The notes under the pieces: generated by a model
The model's database searches: none
What the model was told of the DNA's origin: nothing
The model's input: only the letters and a program-made list of their open reading frames with translations
Part shown: positions 19,615-28,625 of the stretch, piece after piece
Numbering within the stretch: the first letter of the stretch is position 1
Layout: every line of letters begins with the position of its first letter
Assembly: GCA_963844055.1 (NCBI GenBank)
Contig: CAWJMN010000001.1
Coordinates: 434,001-498,000, forward strand
From: CAWJMN01 sp963844055
GTDB taxonomy: Bacteria > Planctomycetota > Planctomycetia > Pirellulales > Pirellulaceae
Length of the DNA: 64,000 nucleotides
Reading direction: 5' to 3'
Made by a program: the position numbers and the translations under genes

Positions 19615-20370
19615 ATGATCTCCGTCGTTGAGCTCACCAAGATATTTACCTGGGGCGCCCAACGTGTTCGTGCCGTGAACCAACTCTCCTTTCGAGTTCA
19701 AGAGGGAGAAGTGTACGGGCTAATGGGGGCCAACGGCGCGGGCAAGACTTCAACTTTGCGGATGATATTGGGACTTCTGGAGCCAACAAGTGGCTATGCA
19801 GAAGTAGATGGGTACCGGACCAGCGGATCGCCCGATGCGGTCAAGCGGAGGATCGGACTCGTTTCCACTAGTGCGGGGCTGTATCAGTGGCTTTCTCCGC
19901 GTGAGATGCTCCTGTTTTTTGCAGACGTGTATGGTCTGGATGAAGAGACCGCCCAAAAGAATCTACTGCGACTGGCGAAGCTTTTTGATCTAGAAGACTT
20001 TTTGGATCGGCGTTGTTCGGTGTTAAGCACTGGACAGAAACAGCGGGTCAATCTGGCACGATCTCTGATCCATGATCCCCCAATCTTGCTTTTGGATGAA
20101 CCAACACGGGGTTTGGACGTAATGGGAAGCAAGGTGATCTTTGATTTTGTGGCCGAGGCGAAGCGACAGGGGAAAAGCGTGATTGTTAGTACCCACCGCA
20201 TGGAAGAGGCAGAACATTTTTGCGATCGGTTTGGGTTGTTGCATCGTGGTCAGCTCCTTCATGAAGGGACGCTAGGCGAATTGCAAAAGGCGACGGGTTG
20301 TCGCTCTCTCACGGAAATTTTCCTCAACCAAATTGCGGCACTTCCACGTGAGGAGCTGGCTGCCGAATGA
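19615..20370 (+). CDS. ABC transporter ATP-binding protein (NatA-like)
   Basis: 251-residue ABC ATPase. Walker A GANGAGKT is at 38-45, the signature LSTGQKQR near residue 138, Walker B ILLLDEPTRGLD near 160, and the switch His in VIVSTHRMEEAEHF. The closest type is the NatA/ABC-2 drug or Na+ exporter class. Its stop overlaps the start of the permease gene by four bases (ATGA), so the two are translationally coupled and work as one exporter. The transported substrate cannot be told from sequence. Confidence 0.92.
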   Translation: MISVVELTKIFTWGAQRVRAVNQLSFRVQEGEVYGLMGANGAGKTSTLRMILGLLEPTSGYAEVDGYRTSGSPDAVKRRIGLVSTSAGLYQWLSPREMLLFFADVYGLDEETAQKNLLRLAKLFDLEDFLDRRCSVLSTGQKQRVNLARSLIHDPPILLLDEPTRGLDVMGSKVIFDFVAEAKRQGKSVIVSTHRMEEAEHFCDRFGLLHRGQLLHEGTLGELQKATGCRSLTEIFLNQIAALPREELAAE

Positions 20371-22619
20371 CGACTGCAAATTCTCGCTTGGCCTGGTTTT
20401 GGCGGCTGGCACGCCTCGCACGTAAAGAATTGCGTGAGACGCTGCGCGATCGCCGGACGATCCTGACGCTCGTGCTGATGCCGGTGCTGGTGTATCCGCT
20501 GCTGAGTGTCGGCTTTCGCCAAATCTTTATGAGCGCGGCATCCTCGATGCTTCCCAGCGATGCCAACTCGAGTGTCATGTCCGACCCTAGCAACGAAGTG
20601 CGTGTCGTCCTCGCTACCGAGCGGGAACGGCGACTCTTGGAAGTTGCGTTTGCCGAAGCTCAGTTGTGGCTTGATCGCGACGCACAAGGCACTAAGGAAG
20701 GACGTCCAACGTCTTCCAAAGAGCCTAAGCTTTCGATGATTGCAACCGATTTGGCGGACGATTTGAAAGCGGCGCTCAATGAGGGACGTGCCGATGTTGG
20801 TATCCAAGTGGAACGGCCTGCCGAAGGGGGCGCCGCAGGGCAGGGGACGCTGAAGTTTTCCATCTATTTTCGCCCCAAGTCGAGCCATAGCCGTGAACTT
20901 GCCTTGTACATCGAACGGCGATTGCAAGTTTGGAACGAAGCCCAAGCCCGAAAGCAATTGGCATCTGCAGGGATTGCCAGTGCTCCACCTGCGGCTTGGA
21001 GCGTGTTCGAAGTGGATGAGGCTGGTACTGATTCTCTGTCGCTGGCATCACTCATACCACTAGTGCTGATCTTGATGACGATTACTGGCGCTGTCTATCC
21101 CTCAATTGACCTGACGGCCGGTGAGCGTGAACGTGGGACGCTGGAAGCGCTGATGGCTGCGCCGGTGCCACGCGTGCAGTTGCTGCTGGCGAAGTATATT
21201 GCCGTACTGACGGTTGCACTGATGACGGCCATCGTCAATTTGGGTGCCATGTTAACGACGATTTACGGCGCGGGGCTTCAGCATCTGGTATTTGGGGCCA
21301 AGGGGCTATCGTGGCATGCGATTGGGCAGGTATTGCTGCTACTACTTCTGTTTGCCGCCTTTTTCTCAGCCCTGCTATTGGCACTTACCAGTTTTGCCAG
21401 AAGCTTTAAGGAAGCACAGGCTTACCTGATTCCGCTGATGCTGGTTTCGCTGGCTCCCGGCTTCTTGACGATCATGCCGAACCTCGAAATGAATGCTTCG
21501 TGGTCGATCACGCCGCTGGCCAACATTGCGCTTTTGGCCCGTGATGTGTTGCAAGACAAAGTTCAAATGCGTGAAGCGACGCTGGCGGTGTTTTCGTCCG
21601 TTCTGTACGCCATGGCGGCGCTCGGGATCGCGGCCAAGGTGTTTGGAAGCGATTCGATTTTGTACGGCAGTACGGCCAGTTGGGGTGACCTGCTGCGTAA
21701 GCCAGACAAGCTTCCGGTGACCGCGAGCATTGTTGGTGCGCTGTTGGGCCTCGCCTTGATGTTTCCGTTTCAGGTAATGCTCAAGGGGATTTTGCTCGGT
21801 GATGCGGCCAATATGTCGCTGGCAAAGATCATTCAAATCAGCGGCATCATGACCGTGATTCTCTACGGCCTGTTTCCCATCGTTTTGGCTCGACTTCAAC
21901 ATGTGCCAGTGCGAACCGGTTTTCAGTTGCGAACGTTTCCCGTCGCAGGATTGGTGGCCGCTGTGCTGCTGGGCTGCGCGATGTGGCCTTGGTGCCATGA
22001 ACTGGTGGTGCTGCTGGATCAATTGGGATTTGCCCCGATAGAAACCAGTCGTCTTGAGCAAGTGCGTGCCAAGCTTGCCGAGTTACAACTGGTGTCGCCG
22101 GTGCTACTTGTGGTTTGTTTTGGCGTGATTCCTGGCATTTGCGAGGAATGGTTCTTTCGCGGCTTTTTGCAAGGAGCCTTTGTTCGACGGCTTCCTAGCG
22201 GATGGGGAGTTGTGGCCGCCGCGGTAGCATTTGGGCTGTTTCACGTGCTTTCCGAAGAACAGTTGACCCTGGTGCGATTGCTCCCCAGCACTTTGATGGG
22301 GTTGGTGCTGGGCCTATTATGTTGGCGGACAGGAAGCGTATTGCCAGGCATGTTATTACATGTAACCCATAATAGTTTGCTGGTTTTGGCCGCCCGCCAC
22401 CAAGAGAAGGTCGGCCACTGGGTTGCCGGTCCGCTCGATGTCTCCCCAGACAAATTGGTGCATCTCCCTTGGACTTGGTTGGCAACCTCGGCGGTGATGG
22501 TGACAATCGGCTTGGTGCTTTGCTGGACGATGTCGCCTCCCAAGATTGGAGAGGCTGCTCTGCCCGAGGATGGTGACAAACTACCGCGCAATGAGGTTGC
22601 GCTGGGCAAGGTGAGCTAA
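20367..22619 (+). CDS. ABC-2 permease fused to a CPBP intramembrane protease domain
   Basis: 750 residues. The N-terminal half is a NatB-type ABC-2 permease: one helix near residue 35 (ILTLVLMPVLVYPLLSV), a large extracytoplasmic loop to about 225, then a helix bundle with the family's SIDLTAGERERGTLEALMAAP. The C-terminal part is a CPBP (CAAX/Abi-type) metalloprotease. EEWFFR is at 593-598, FGLFH at 622-626 and HVTHNS near 664-669, so all three catalytic motifs are intact. It pairs with the upstream ATPase by a four-base overlap. The protease may process a peptide before or during export, but that is inference. It ends convergent with the next gene, overlapping it by a few bases once that gene's frameshift is corrected. 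Confidence 0.9.
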   Translation: MTTANSRLAWFWRLARLARKELRETLRDRRTILTLVLMPVLVYPLLSVGFRQIFMSAASSMLPSDANSSVMSDPSNEVRVVLATERERRLLEVAFAEAQLWLDRDAQGTKEGRPTSSKEPKLSMIATDLADDLKAALNEGRADVGIQVERPAEGGAAGQGTLKFSIYFRPKSSHSRELALYIERRLQVWNEAQARKQLASAGIASAPPAAWSVFEVDEAGTDSLSLASLIPLVLILMTITGAVYPSIDLTAGERERGTLEALMAAPVPRVQLLLAKYIAVLTVALMTAIVNLGAMLTTIYGAGLQHLVFGAKGLSWHAIGQVLLLLLLFAAFFSALLLALTSFARSFKEAQAYLIPLMLVSLAPGFLTIMPNLEMNASWSITPLANIALLARDVLQDKVQMREATLAVFSSVLYAMAALGIAAKVFGSDSILYGSTASWGDLLRKPDKLPVTASIVGALLGLALMFPFQVMLKGILLGDAANMSLAKIIQISGIMTVILYGLFPIVLARLQHVPVRTGFQLRTFPVAGLVAAVLLGCAMWPWCHELVVLLDQLGFAPIETSRLEQVRAKLAELQLVSPVLLVVCFGVIPGICEEWFFRGFLQGAFVRRLPSGWGVVAAAVAFGLFHVLSEEQLTLVRLLPSTLMGLVLGLLCWRTGSVLPGMLLHVTHNSLLVLAARHQEKVGHWVAGPLDVSPDKLVHLPWTWLATSAVMVTIGLVLCWTMSPPKIGEAALPEDGDKLPRNEVALGKVS

Positions 22620-23079
22620 GCCAACTCGCTGATCTCTAAAAAATCCTCGGCCTTCACAAAGAGTCCTGCGCGCAAACCTGCAGCATTAGCGACGTTTCGG
22701 GCCACCCAAAGCAAGCCAGAAATCGTTCAAACATGGGCCTGGGGCAGATTCCCTTTAGATCGACATAGGCCAGCTTGGGCCCAGCATCGTAAAGGTTACC
22801 TTCTAGTTGCCAGCGGGCTTCTCCCGGCGGTGATGTCCAGAACCAAGACCCATCTGGCTCCAGAAACATCTGTGGTAGCGCTTCCATCCGACTGTAGGCG
22901 TCATCAAAAGTCACCTGCCAAGCCAACTGTCCTGCGGCAGGATCAAACGGATAGGTCGCCACCTCAAAGCGGCCGATGGTGGTCATCGTCGCTGGTGGCA
23001 AAGTGCTAGGAGCTGGATGTAAAGAAGCCAAAACGTTAAGCATGGAGTTGCGGGGCACTTCTAAAGTTAAGGACGGCAA
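22616..23079 (-). CDS. Conserved-looking protein of unknown function, with an apparent frameshift near 22708
   Basis: Not recognised. As sequenced the frame ends at 22654 with a poor tail. The other frame continues naturally with WVARNVANAAGLRAGLF and AEDFLEISELA to a stop at 22616. One extra T in the TTT run (plus-strand aaa at 22708-22710) restores a 154-residue protein. The readable part includes GRFEVATYPFDPAAGQLAWQ and LEPDGSWFWTSP, suggesting a compact, mostly beta protein without a signal peptide. The start is uncertain: a TTG at 23079 overlaps the upstream gene's stop by 13 bases, and ATGs lie at 23043 and 22986. It follows the DUF1549/DUF1553 gene directly, so it is probably in the same transcript. 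Confidence 0.6.
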
Positions 23080-26000
23080 AGCGATTCATCAAGACTAAGA
23101 AACGTGCGTGCAAGTAGCGTAAACGCTGCCCGTTCTTCAAGGGTTGAACCAGGCAAGGTGGTCACATTAGCACCAAGTAAGGCACCGGCAGAAAGTTCCT
23201 TTTTGCCGAGTCGCTCCTGCTGCCTTCTTAGGTAGCCTGTCAGGGTTGCCAGTTCTTCCGTGTTACAGGGACGACCGGTTGCCAATCGAAACATCTGTTC
23301 GATTCGCAAGGTCTCCAGGGGAGCACTTGCGGAAGGTGTTGCTTCGGGAAGCTCTGTCAAAACGCGGGTAGCAAGGGCCTGTGCGGTTTCAACGAACACA
23401 ACATCATTGAGGATGGTCAGGGACTGCAGCGGAGTATTGCTACGTTCACGCTGGATAAGGCAGGTTTCGCCAGTCGGTCCATCAAAGGTGGTGAACATGC
23501 TGTAAGGGCTAGTTCTTTTAGAGAATGTATAAAGGCCACGGCGATAGCGATTGCCACCGGTTTCCGTATTCCATGCCAGGCCACCGTAGGAGAGTTTGGC
23601 AGCGCCTTCTGGCTGAGGCGAAAAGACGCTAGGACCTCCAAGTCGCTCAACAAGTAGGCCAGCCGCAGCGAGCGGCACGTCACGAACTTGCTCTGCCTCC
23701 AGCCGGAATCGTGGTGCATGGGCCAGCCATTGATTCGTCGGATCAATGGTTTGCATTTCAGGGGATATCGCGGCCGACTGTCGATATGAATAGGAGGTTA
23801 CGATCCGGCGATGTAGTTCCTTATGGCTGTATCCACGTGCGACAAAGTCCACTGCCAAATAGTCGAGCAGTTCTGGATGGGTGGGGGGAGCGCCACGCAG
23901 TCCAAAATCTTCCGTTGTGCGAACGATCCCACGCCCAAAAAAGATTTGCCAGGCACGATTGACCGTGACGCGGGCCATCAGTGGGTTTTCTGGTGCAACT
24001 AGCCAACGGGCCAGCTTTAGCCGAGCTGGCTCCTTCGAGTCTTGAGAGGGAAATGGATGCAGAGCCGCTGGAGTTCCCGGCCGTACTTCATTGCGCGGGC
24101 TGAGAAATTCGCCTCTGTGATGGCGATGAGTTGTGCGCACATGCTGTGGTGGCCGTTCCTCCATGATAAGTGAGGTCGGAAGTGGCGGAAGGGTGCCAAG
24201 CTTTTGCGCAATCGCCTTGCGAGCATCTTCGAGCGCCGGTGCAACCTGTGAAAACTGGTTTAGTAACTGCACTCGCTCAGCGGGTGAAAGCTCATTCGCG
24301 GGACGAAGGAGCAGTGCTTCGATCTCGGCAGGTACTCCGCTAGAGGCCACTGGCGCAGGATCAGAAGTCGCAGAAATGCGAAACCGCCCAATCGTCATTT
24401 GGTGGATATATTGCTGGATAAGAGTGATGGTTACCTTGTTATCCTTCCCGGTTGTGAGCGGCGTCTTGATTTCATAAACTGCCGCGTGAGGCTTGCCGAT
24501 GCCACCTCGGATTGACCAGCCCGTGTCAAGAGTTCCATCGGTGGTCGCTTGCGCAGAACGGCCCTCTGCCGCAAAATCGTGCGTAGCAGATGCAAACGGG
24601 ACCGTGGTTGCCTCGGATGGTGTTGGGCCTGCGACGGGCTGAACCTTGACCACAAACTCACTGAGGAGGAAATCCCCCTTGGGGCCTACTGAGTCGAACT
24701 GCGCTCGTCCAGGTCCACCATCCGGCAAGGAGGCATGGGGCAATACTTCCAGCCGCAACGCGGTTGTGCCTGGCGGTATGGTCAAAAAGTCGACGTCGTA
24801 CGTGTCGTAATTGGGAATGTCCCCGGACACCAAGATGGAACCATCGGGAAGTAAATCGAGCGAGGCACCTTTGATCGATTTGAATTCCGTCGGGCGAAGT
24901 ACCTGCCAATTTTTGGCTTTGCTGCGTGTCTGATCTTGCCACGCTTGGAACTCCGCAGGAAGTTGTTCTGCCTTGGCAAGTAACGCTGCTTCCAAATTTG
25001 CGATCTCTGACTGAATAGCACGTCGCTGGGTGACAAGGTCTGGCTTGGGGAGTGTAATCTCCGGTTCGTCGCAGTTGTCAAGGCAAGCGAACACCTTGTA
25101 AAACTCTTCTTGCTGAAGCGGATCGTACTTGTGGGAATGGCACTGCGCACAGGCCATCGTGAGACCCAGCCAGATGCTAGAAGTTGTGCCGACACGATCC
25201 ACCACGGAATTGAACCGGAACTCGGCGTTGTCGACGCCCCCTTCCTCGTTGACCATGGTGTTGCGGTGAAAGCCTGTCGCGACCTTTTGTTCGATCGTGC
25301 TACCGGGAAGCAAATCTCCGGCGAGTTGCTCAATCGTAAACTGATCAAATGGCTTGTCGTCATTAAGTGCCTGAATGACCCAGTCTCGGTAAGGCCACAT
25401 CGATCGGGGGCGATCTTTTTCATAGCCATTGGTGTCGGAATAGCGAGCTAAGTCGAGCCATTTCCGTCCCCAGCGTTCTCCATAAGCAGGGGCAGCCATC
25501 AGTCGGTCGACGAGTCGTTCAAAGGCGTCGGGAGATGTGTCCGCAACAAACTGGTCGACCTCCTCGATGGACAGGGGAATGCCAGTTAGATCAATCGCGA
25601 CGCGACGTGCCAGCGTATAGCGGTCTGCTTCCTCGGATGGAGAAAGCTGGGCATCCTGCAGTCCCTTCTGAATCCATCGGTCTAGTGTTCCATTTGCCAG
25701 GTGCGGCCACGCTGTGTTGGGTAGGGGACTTACCTTCGGAGCCTGAAAAGACCAATGCTGTAATCGTTTGTCAGTTGCGGTCAGTTCCTTGGGCCAAAGG
25801 GCACCTTCAGTGATCCATGTCTTAAGTGTTGCAACCTCTGAGGCCGGCAGTGGTTCATCGTCTTTGGGCATACGCAATTTGGCATCTGCCGATACCACCC
25901 GAGTTAGCAATAGGCTTTCGCCCGGCTTACCCGGAATGATCGCGGGGCCTTCATCGCCACCTGCAAAGGCAGATTGTCGCACATCGAGCCGAAGTCCCCC

Positions 26001-26156
26001 CTCAAAAGACGCGTCACCATGGCAGGCAAAGCATCGGTTTTTGAGAATCGGCAGTACGTCCGATTCAAAGTCGACGGGCTTCGCTCCCCAGGCCGTACTA
26101 CTGGCTATTGCCAACAGGCTCACAAAAAGTACAGCGGTTTTTAGGGATAAATGCAT
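23067..26156 (-). CDS. Planctomycete cytochrome c-type / DUF1549 / DUF1553 protein
   Basis: 1029 residues from the ATG at 26156. The signal peptide ends near AWGA (residue 25). A PSC1-type cytochrome domain carries CFACH at 42-46, then DUF1549 (about 155-365, with the second haem-type motif CAQCHSHKYDP near its end). A central beta domain and linker follow, and DUF1553 occupies the C-terminal third (RVTVNRAWQIFFGRGIVRT, then RRGLYTFSKRTSPY). These large periplasmic proteins are a planctomycete signature, usually encoded beside a DUF1501 protein and tentatively tied to polysaccharide metabolism. Here no DUF1501 gene is adjacent. The only partner is the small unknown gene downstream. Confidence 0.92.
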   Translation of the reverse strand: MHLSLKTAVLFVSLLAIASSTAWGAKPVDFESDVLPILKNRCFACHGDASFEGGLRLDVRQSAFAGGDEGPAIIPGKPGESLLLTRVVSADAKLRMPKDDEPLPASEVATLKTWITEGALWPKELTATDKRLQHWSFQAPKVSPLPNTAWPHLANGTLDRWIQKGLQDAQLSPSEEADRYTLARRVAIDLTGIPLSIEEVDQFVADTSPDAFERLVDRLMAAPAYGERWGRKWLDLARYSDTNGYEKDRPRSMWPYRDWVIQALNDDKPFDQFTIEQLAGDLLPGSTIEQKVATGFHRNTMVNEEGGVDNAEFRFNSVVDRVGTTSSIWLGLTMACAQCHSHKYDPLQQEEFYKVFACLDNCDEPEITLPKPDLVTQRRAIQSEIANLEAALLAKAEQLPAEFQAWQDQTRSKAKNWQVLRPTEFKSIKGASLDLLPDGSILVSGDIPNYDTYDVDFLTIPPGTTALRLEVLPHASLPDGGPGRAQFDSVGPKGDFLLSEFVVKVQPVAGPTPSEATTVPFASATHDFAAEGRSAQATTDGTLDTGWSIRGGIGKPHAAVYEIKTPLTTGKDNKVTITLIQQYIHQMTIGRFRISATSDPAPVASSGVPAEIEALLLRPANELSPAERVQLLNQFSQVAPALEDARKAIAQKLGTLPPLPTSLIMEERPPQHVRTTHRHHRGEFLSPRNEVRPGTPAALHPFPSQDSKEPARLKLARWLVAPENPLMARVTVNRAWQIFFGRGIVRTTEDFGLRGAPPTHPELLDYLAVDFVARGYSHKELHRRIVTSYSYRQSAAISPEMQTIDPTNQWLAHAPRFRLEAEQVRDVPLAAAGLLVERLGGPSVFSPQPEGAAKLSYGGLAWNTETGGNRYRRGLYTFSKRTSPYSMFTTFDGPTGETCLIQRERSNTPLQSLTILNDVVFVETAQALATRVLTELPEATPSASAPLETLRIEQMFRLATGRPCNTEELATLTGYLRRQQERLGKKELSAGALLGANVTTLPGSTLEERAAFTLLARTFLSLDESLCRP

Positions 26157-26390
26157 AGTCGTACGGCCCAAGGTGCGTTTGGGGGAAGGTTGCCCGGGTG
26201 GTCGTCAAGATTGACCTCCGCAGCCAGGGAATGCGTAGTTTTAATATCATCAGCCATGGCTGATCCTAAGGGAAGATGGCCGCGGCGGCAGTAGATTCTG
26301 CCGCGTAAGCCTGTTATTCTGTGACGCGGTCCCTTCTGCCCCCTGGGGAGGGAACGTGCAGGAAAATTATACCCGCTTTATAGGTGGAAA

Positions 26391-26666
26391 ATGGATAAGA
26401 ACGACCGTCCCGATCCCGACAATACAACGGGTAGCGTGCAGTACAACGCACGGCTTGGCATTTGGCTGTTTGTGATTTATTGCGCCTTTTATGGCAGCTT
26501 CATGGTGCTTAGCGCTTTCAAAGTAACCGCTCTGCGCGATGTTGTTTGGCAAGGGATTCCGTTGTCGTTGTGGTACGGCCTGGGGTTGATCGCAGGGGCT
26601 TTGGTGCTGGCGGTGGTTTACATGATCCTGTGCCGTCCAGAGGCAGCGTCGGGGAAGGGCAAGTAA
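26391..26666 (+). CDS. DUF485 family small membrane protein
   Basis: 91 residues with two hydrophobic helices (LGIWLFVIYCAFYGSFMVLS and GLGLIAGALVLAVVYMIL), typical of DUF485 proteins such as YjcH, which accompany the ActP acetate symporter. Its stop (TAA 26664-26666) shares one base with the ATG of the symporter gene, so the two are co-translated. It probably assists the symporter; the mechanism is unknown. Confidence 0.85.
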   Translation: MDKNDRPDPDNTTGSVQYNARLGIWLFVIYCAFYGSFMVLSAFKVTALRDVVWQGIPLSLWYGLGLIAGALVLAVVYMILCRPEAASGKGK

Positions 26667-28585
26667 TGATTTACGAGCGTTCAGTATTGGCGATTGCGGT
26701 TTTTCTGGGACTACTCGGGCTCGTGCTGGGGATTAGCTTTCGGCTGGGAGCCAAGGCGAAGTCGGCGTCTGGTTTTTTTGCGGCACACGGAGAGATTCCC
26801 TGGTTTGTAAACGGGATTGCGTTTGCGGGTGACTACTTGTCGGCCGCATCGTTTTTGGGAATCTGCGGTCTAGTGGCCTTTTATGGCTATGACGGCTTTT
26901 TGTATTCCATCGGATACTTGGCTGGCTGGATTGTGGCGCTCTTTGTCGTCGCGGAACCGCTTAAGCGGATGGGCAAGTTCACGTTTGCCGATGCCCTCGA
27001 TAGTCGCTTTAAATCGCGCGGCATTAAGCTGGCTGCGGCCATCAGTACCCTGGTGGTCAGCTTGTTTTACTTGATTCCCCAAATGGTCGGCGCAGGAAAT
27101 TTGATTCTTCCGCTGCTTGGATTGCCTTATGAAGCGGGCGTTATTTTGGTGGGTGTCGTGGTGATTGCCATCGTGGTCACCGCCGGTATGGTTTCAACAA
27201 CATGGGTGCAGTTCATTAAGGGTGGCATGCTCGTTGTATTTTGTGGCATCCTGACAGTCATGATCTTGAATCGTGGCATCACGACCATTCCTGCCGACGG
27301 TAAACCTCCCTTTGCGGTTCGCGAAGAGGCCGAACTACTGGCCGACGCCGGTCTGGAACTCATTCCCGAAGAGGGTGCTTGGGTTGGTCGTCCCTATGTT
27401 CGCTTTCGTGAAAAGGAATCCGGCCTCGTAAAGGTTTGGCGCAAGGTCAACGACAAAGGGACGCTCTCGGAAACGCAGTATGTGCGTGTGGATGCGGCGA
27501 AAAAACAGTTTATTGGTGGCGTTCCGCAAGGACTCGGCGAAGGTCAGGCTGACTTCCGCCCGATTGGTCACGTTACCCACTTGCCCGGAGACGTAGAAAA
27601 AACTGGTCCGCTGGGCGCATTGCAATTCTTCGAAGTAATTCGTGAAAGCGATATTCTGCTTTGGTCGAAGGACCCGAAGACGGTTAGCGAAGAAAACGGA
27701 GACACCACGATCTTCTATCAACGGCGTGAACGGGGTGCCGACCTGCTTATGCCCGGTGGAAGCCCAAGTTTTGCTGGTGTTCGCAAAGATGAATTGCTGG
27801 GAAAGCTCAACTTCTTATCGTTGATGCTGGCGCTGTTTGCAGGTACCGCTTCACTACCGCACATCTTGATTCGGTACTACACGGTGAAAGACTCAGCTGC
27901 GGCACGTAAAAGTACGGTGGTTGGCATCGCCGCCATCGGTCTGTTCTATGTGTTGACGCTCTATTTGGGGTTGGGCGCTATGGTAAGTGGGGCCTTGGAC
28001 CCAACGTCCGACAACATGCCTGCTCCGCTGCTGGCACGAAGCTTTGGTCAGTTACCGTTTGCAATCGTCTCTGCCATTGCGTTCACTACCGTTTTAGGAA
28101 CAGTAAGCGGTTTGATCCTTGCTGCGAGTGGAGCCGTTGCCCATGATTTGATGACAAGCTTTTTGGGCATGGATATGAATGACGCCGATATGGTGCGGGC
28201 CGGCAAGCTCTCGGCAGTTGTGGTCGGGATTTTGGCCATCGGATTTGGAATCCTATTCAAAGGATTCAATGTCGCATTCCTTGTGGGCTGGGCATTTAGC
28301 ATTGCCGCATCGGCGAATTTGCCGTCGCTGGTCATGTTGCTCTTCTGGAAGAAGACCAACAAGCAAGGCATCATCGCGGCCATCATGGTCGGGCTAATTA
28401 CCTCGCTGACCTGGGTTCTGCTCAGCAAAGAGGCGTTGGAAAATCTCTTCAAGTTCCCTGCAGGGAGTGTGCAGATTGTTCCGTTTAGCCAGCCGGCGAT
28501 TGTGACGCTTCCCTTGGGGTTCATCGTGCTGATTGTTGTTTCGCTGCTAACGGGAAAGTCGGAGCAGGCCGACGCAGCAAAGTAG
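26666..28585 (+). CDS. Sodium:solute symporter (ActP-like) with a large hydrophilic insert
   Basis: 639-residue SSS-family transporter of the acetate/ActP type, with many helices. The N-terminal core has AFAGDYLSAASFLGICGL and the end has GWAFSIAASANLPSLV. The context (DUF485 partner, beta-oxidation and TCA genes in the same region) suggests uptake of acetate or another short-chain acid. Between about residues 205 and 378 lies a soluble insert of roughly 170 residues (starting near ITTIPADGKPPFAV, ending near FAGVRKDELLGKL), rich in charged residues and without helices long enough to span a membrane. A standard ActP has only a short loop there. The ATG at 26666 is fixed by the overlap with the DUF485 stop. 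Confidence 0.87.
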   Translation: MIYERSVLAIAVFLGLLGLVLGISFRLGAKAKSASGFFAAHGEIPWFVNGIAFAGDYLSAASFLGICGLVAFYGYDGFLYSIGYLAGWIVALFVVAEPLKRMGKFTFADALDSRFKSRGIKLAAAISTLVVSLFYLIPQMVGAGNLILPLLGLPYEAGVILVGVVVIAIVVTAGMVSTTWVQFIKGGMLVVFCGILTVMILNRGITTIPADGKPPFAVREEAELLADAGLELIPEEGAWVGRPYVRFREKESGLVKVWRKVNDKGTLSETQYVRVDAAKKQFIGGVPQGLGEGQADFRPIGHVTHLPGDVEKTGPLGALQFFEVIRESDILLWSKDPKTVSEENGDTTIFYQRRERGADLLMPGGSPSFAGVRKDELLGKLNFLSLMLALFAGTASLPHILIRYYTVKDSAAARKSTVVGIAAIGLFYVLTLYLGLGAMVSGALDPTSDNMPAPLLARSFGQLPFAIVSAIAFTTVLGTVSGLILAASGAVAHDLMTSFLGMDMNDADMVRAGKLSAVVVGILAIGFGILFKGFNVAFLVGWAFSIAASANLPSLVMLLFWKKTNKQGIIAAIMVGLITSLTWVLLSKEALENLFKFPAGSVQIVPFSQPAIVTLPLGFIVLIVVSLLTGKSEQADAAK

Positions 28586-28587
28586 TA

Positions 28588-28609
28588 CCGGCCAAAGCAG
28601 ATTGGCCGG
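28588..28609. repeat. Perfect 8-bp inverted repeat between convergent genes
   Basis: CCGGCCAA and TTGGCCGG flank the loop AGCAGA, between the convergent symporter and aminotransferase genes. Its position suggests a shared transcription stop, but no T-run follows on either strand. Confidence 0.5.
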
Positions 28610-28625
28610 CAGTTAAAATCAGGCT

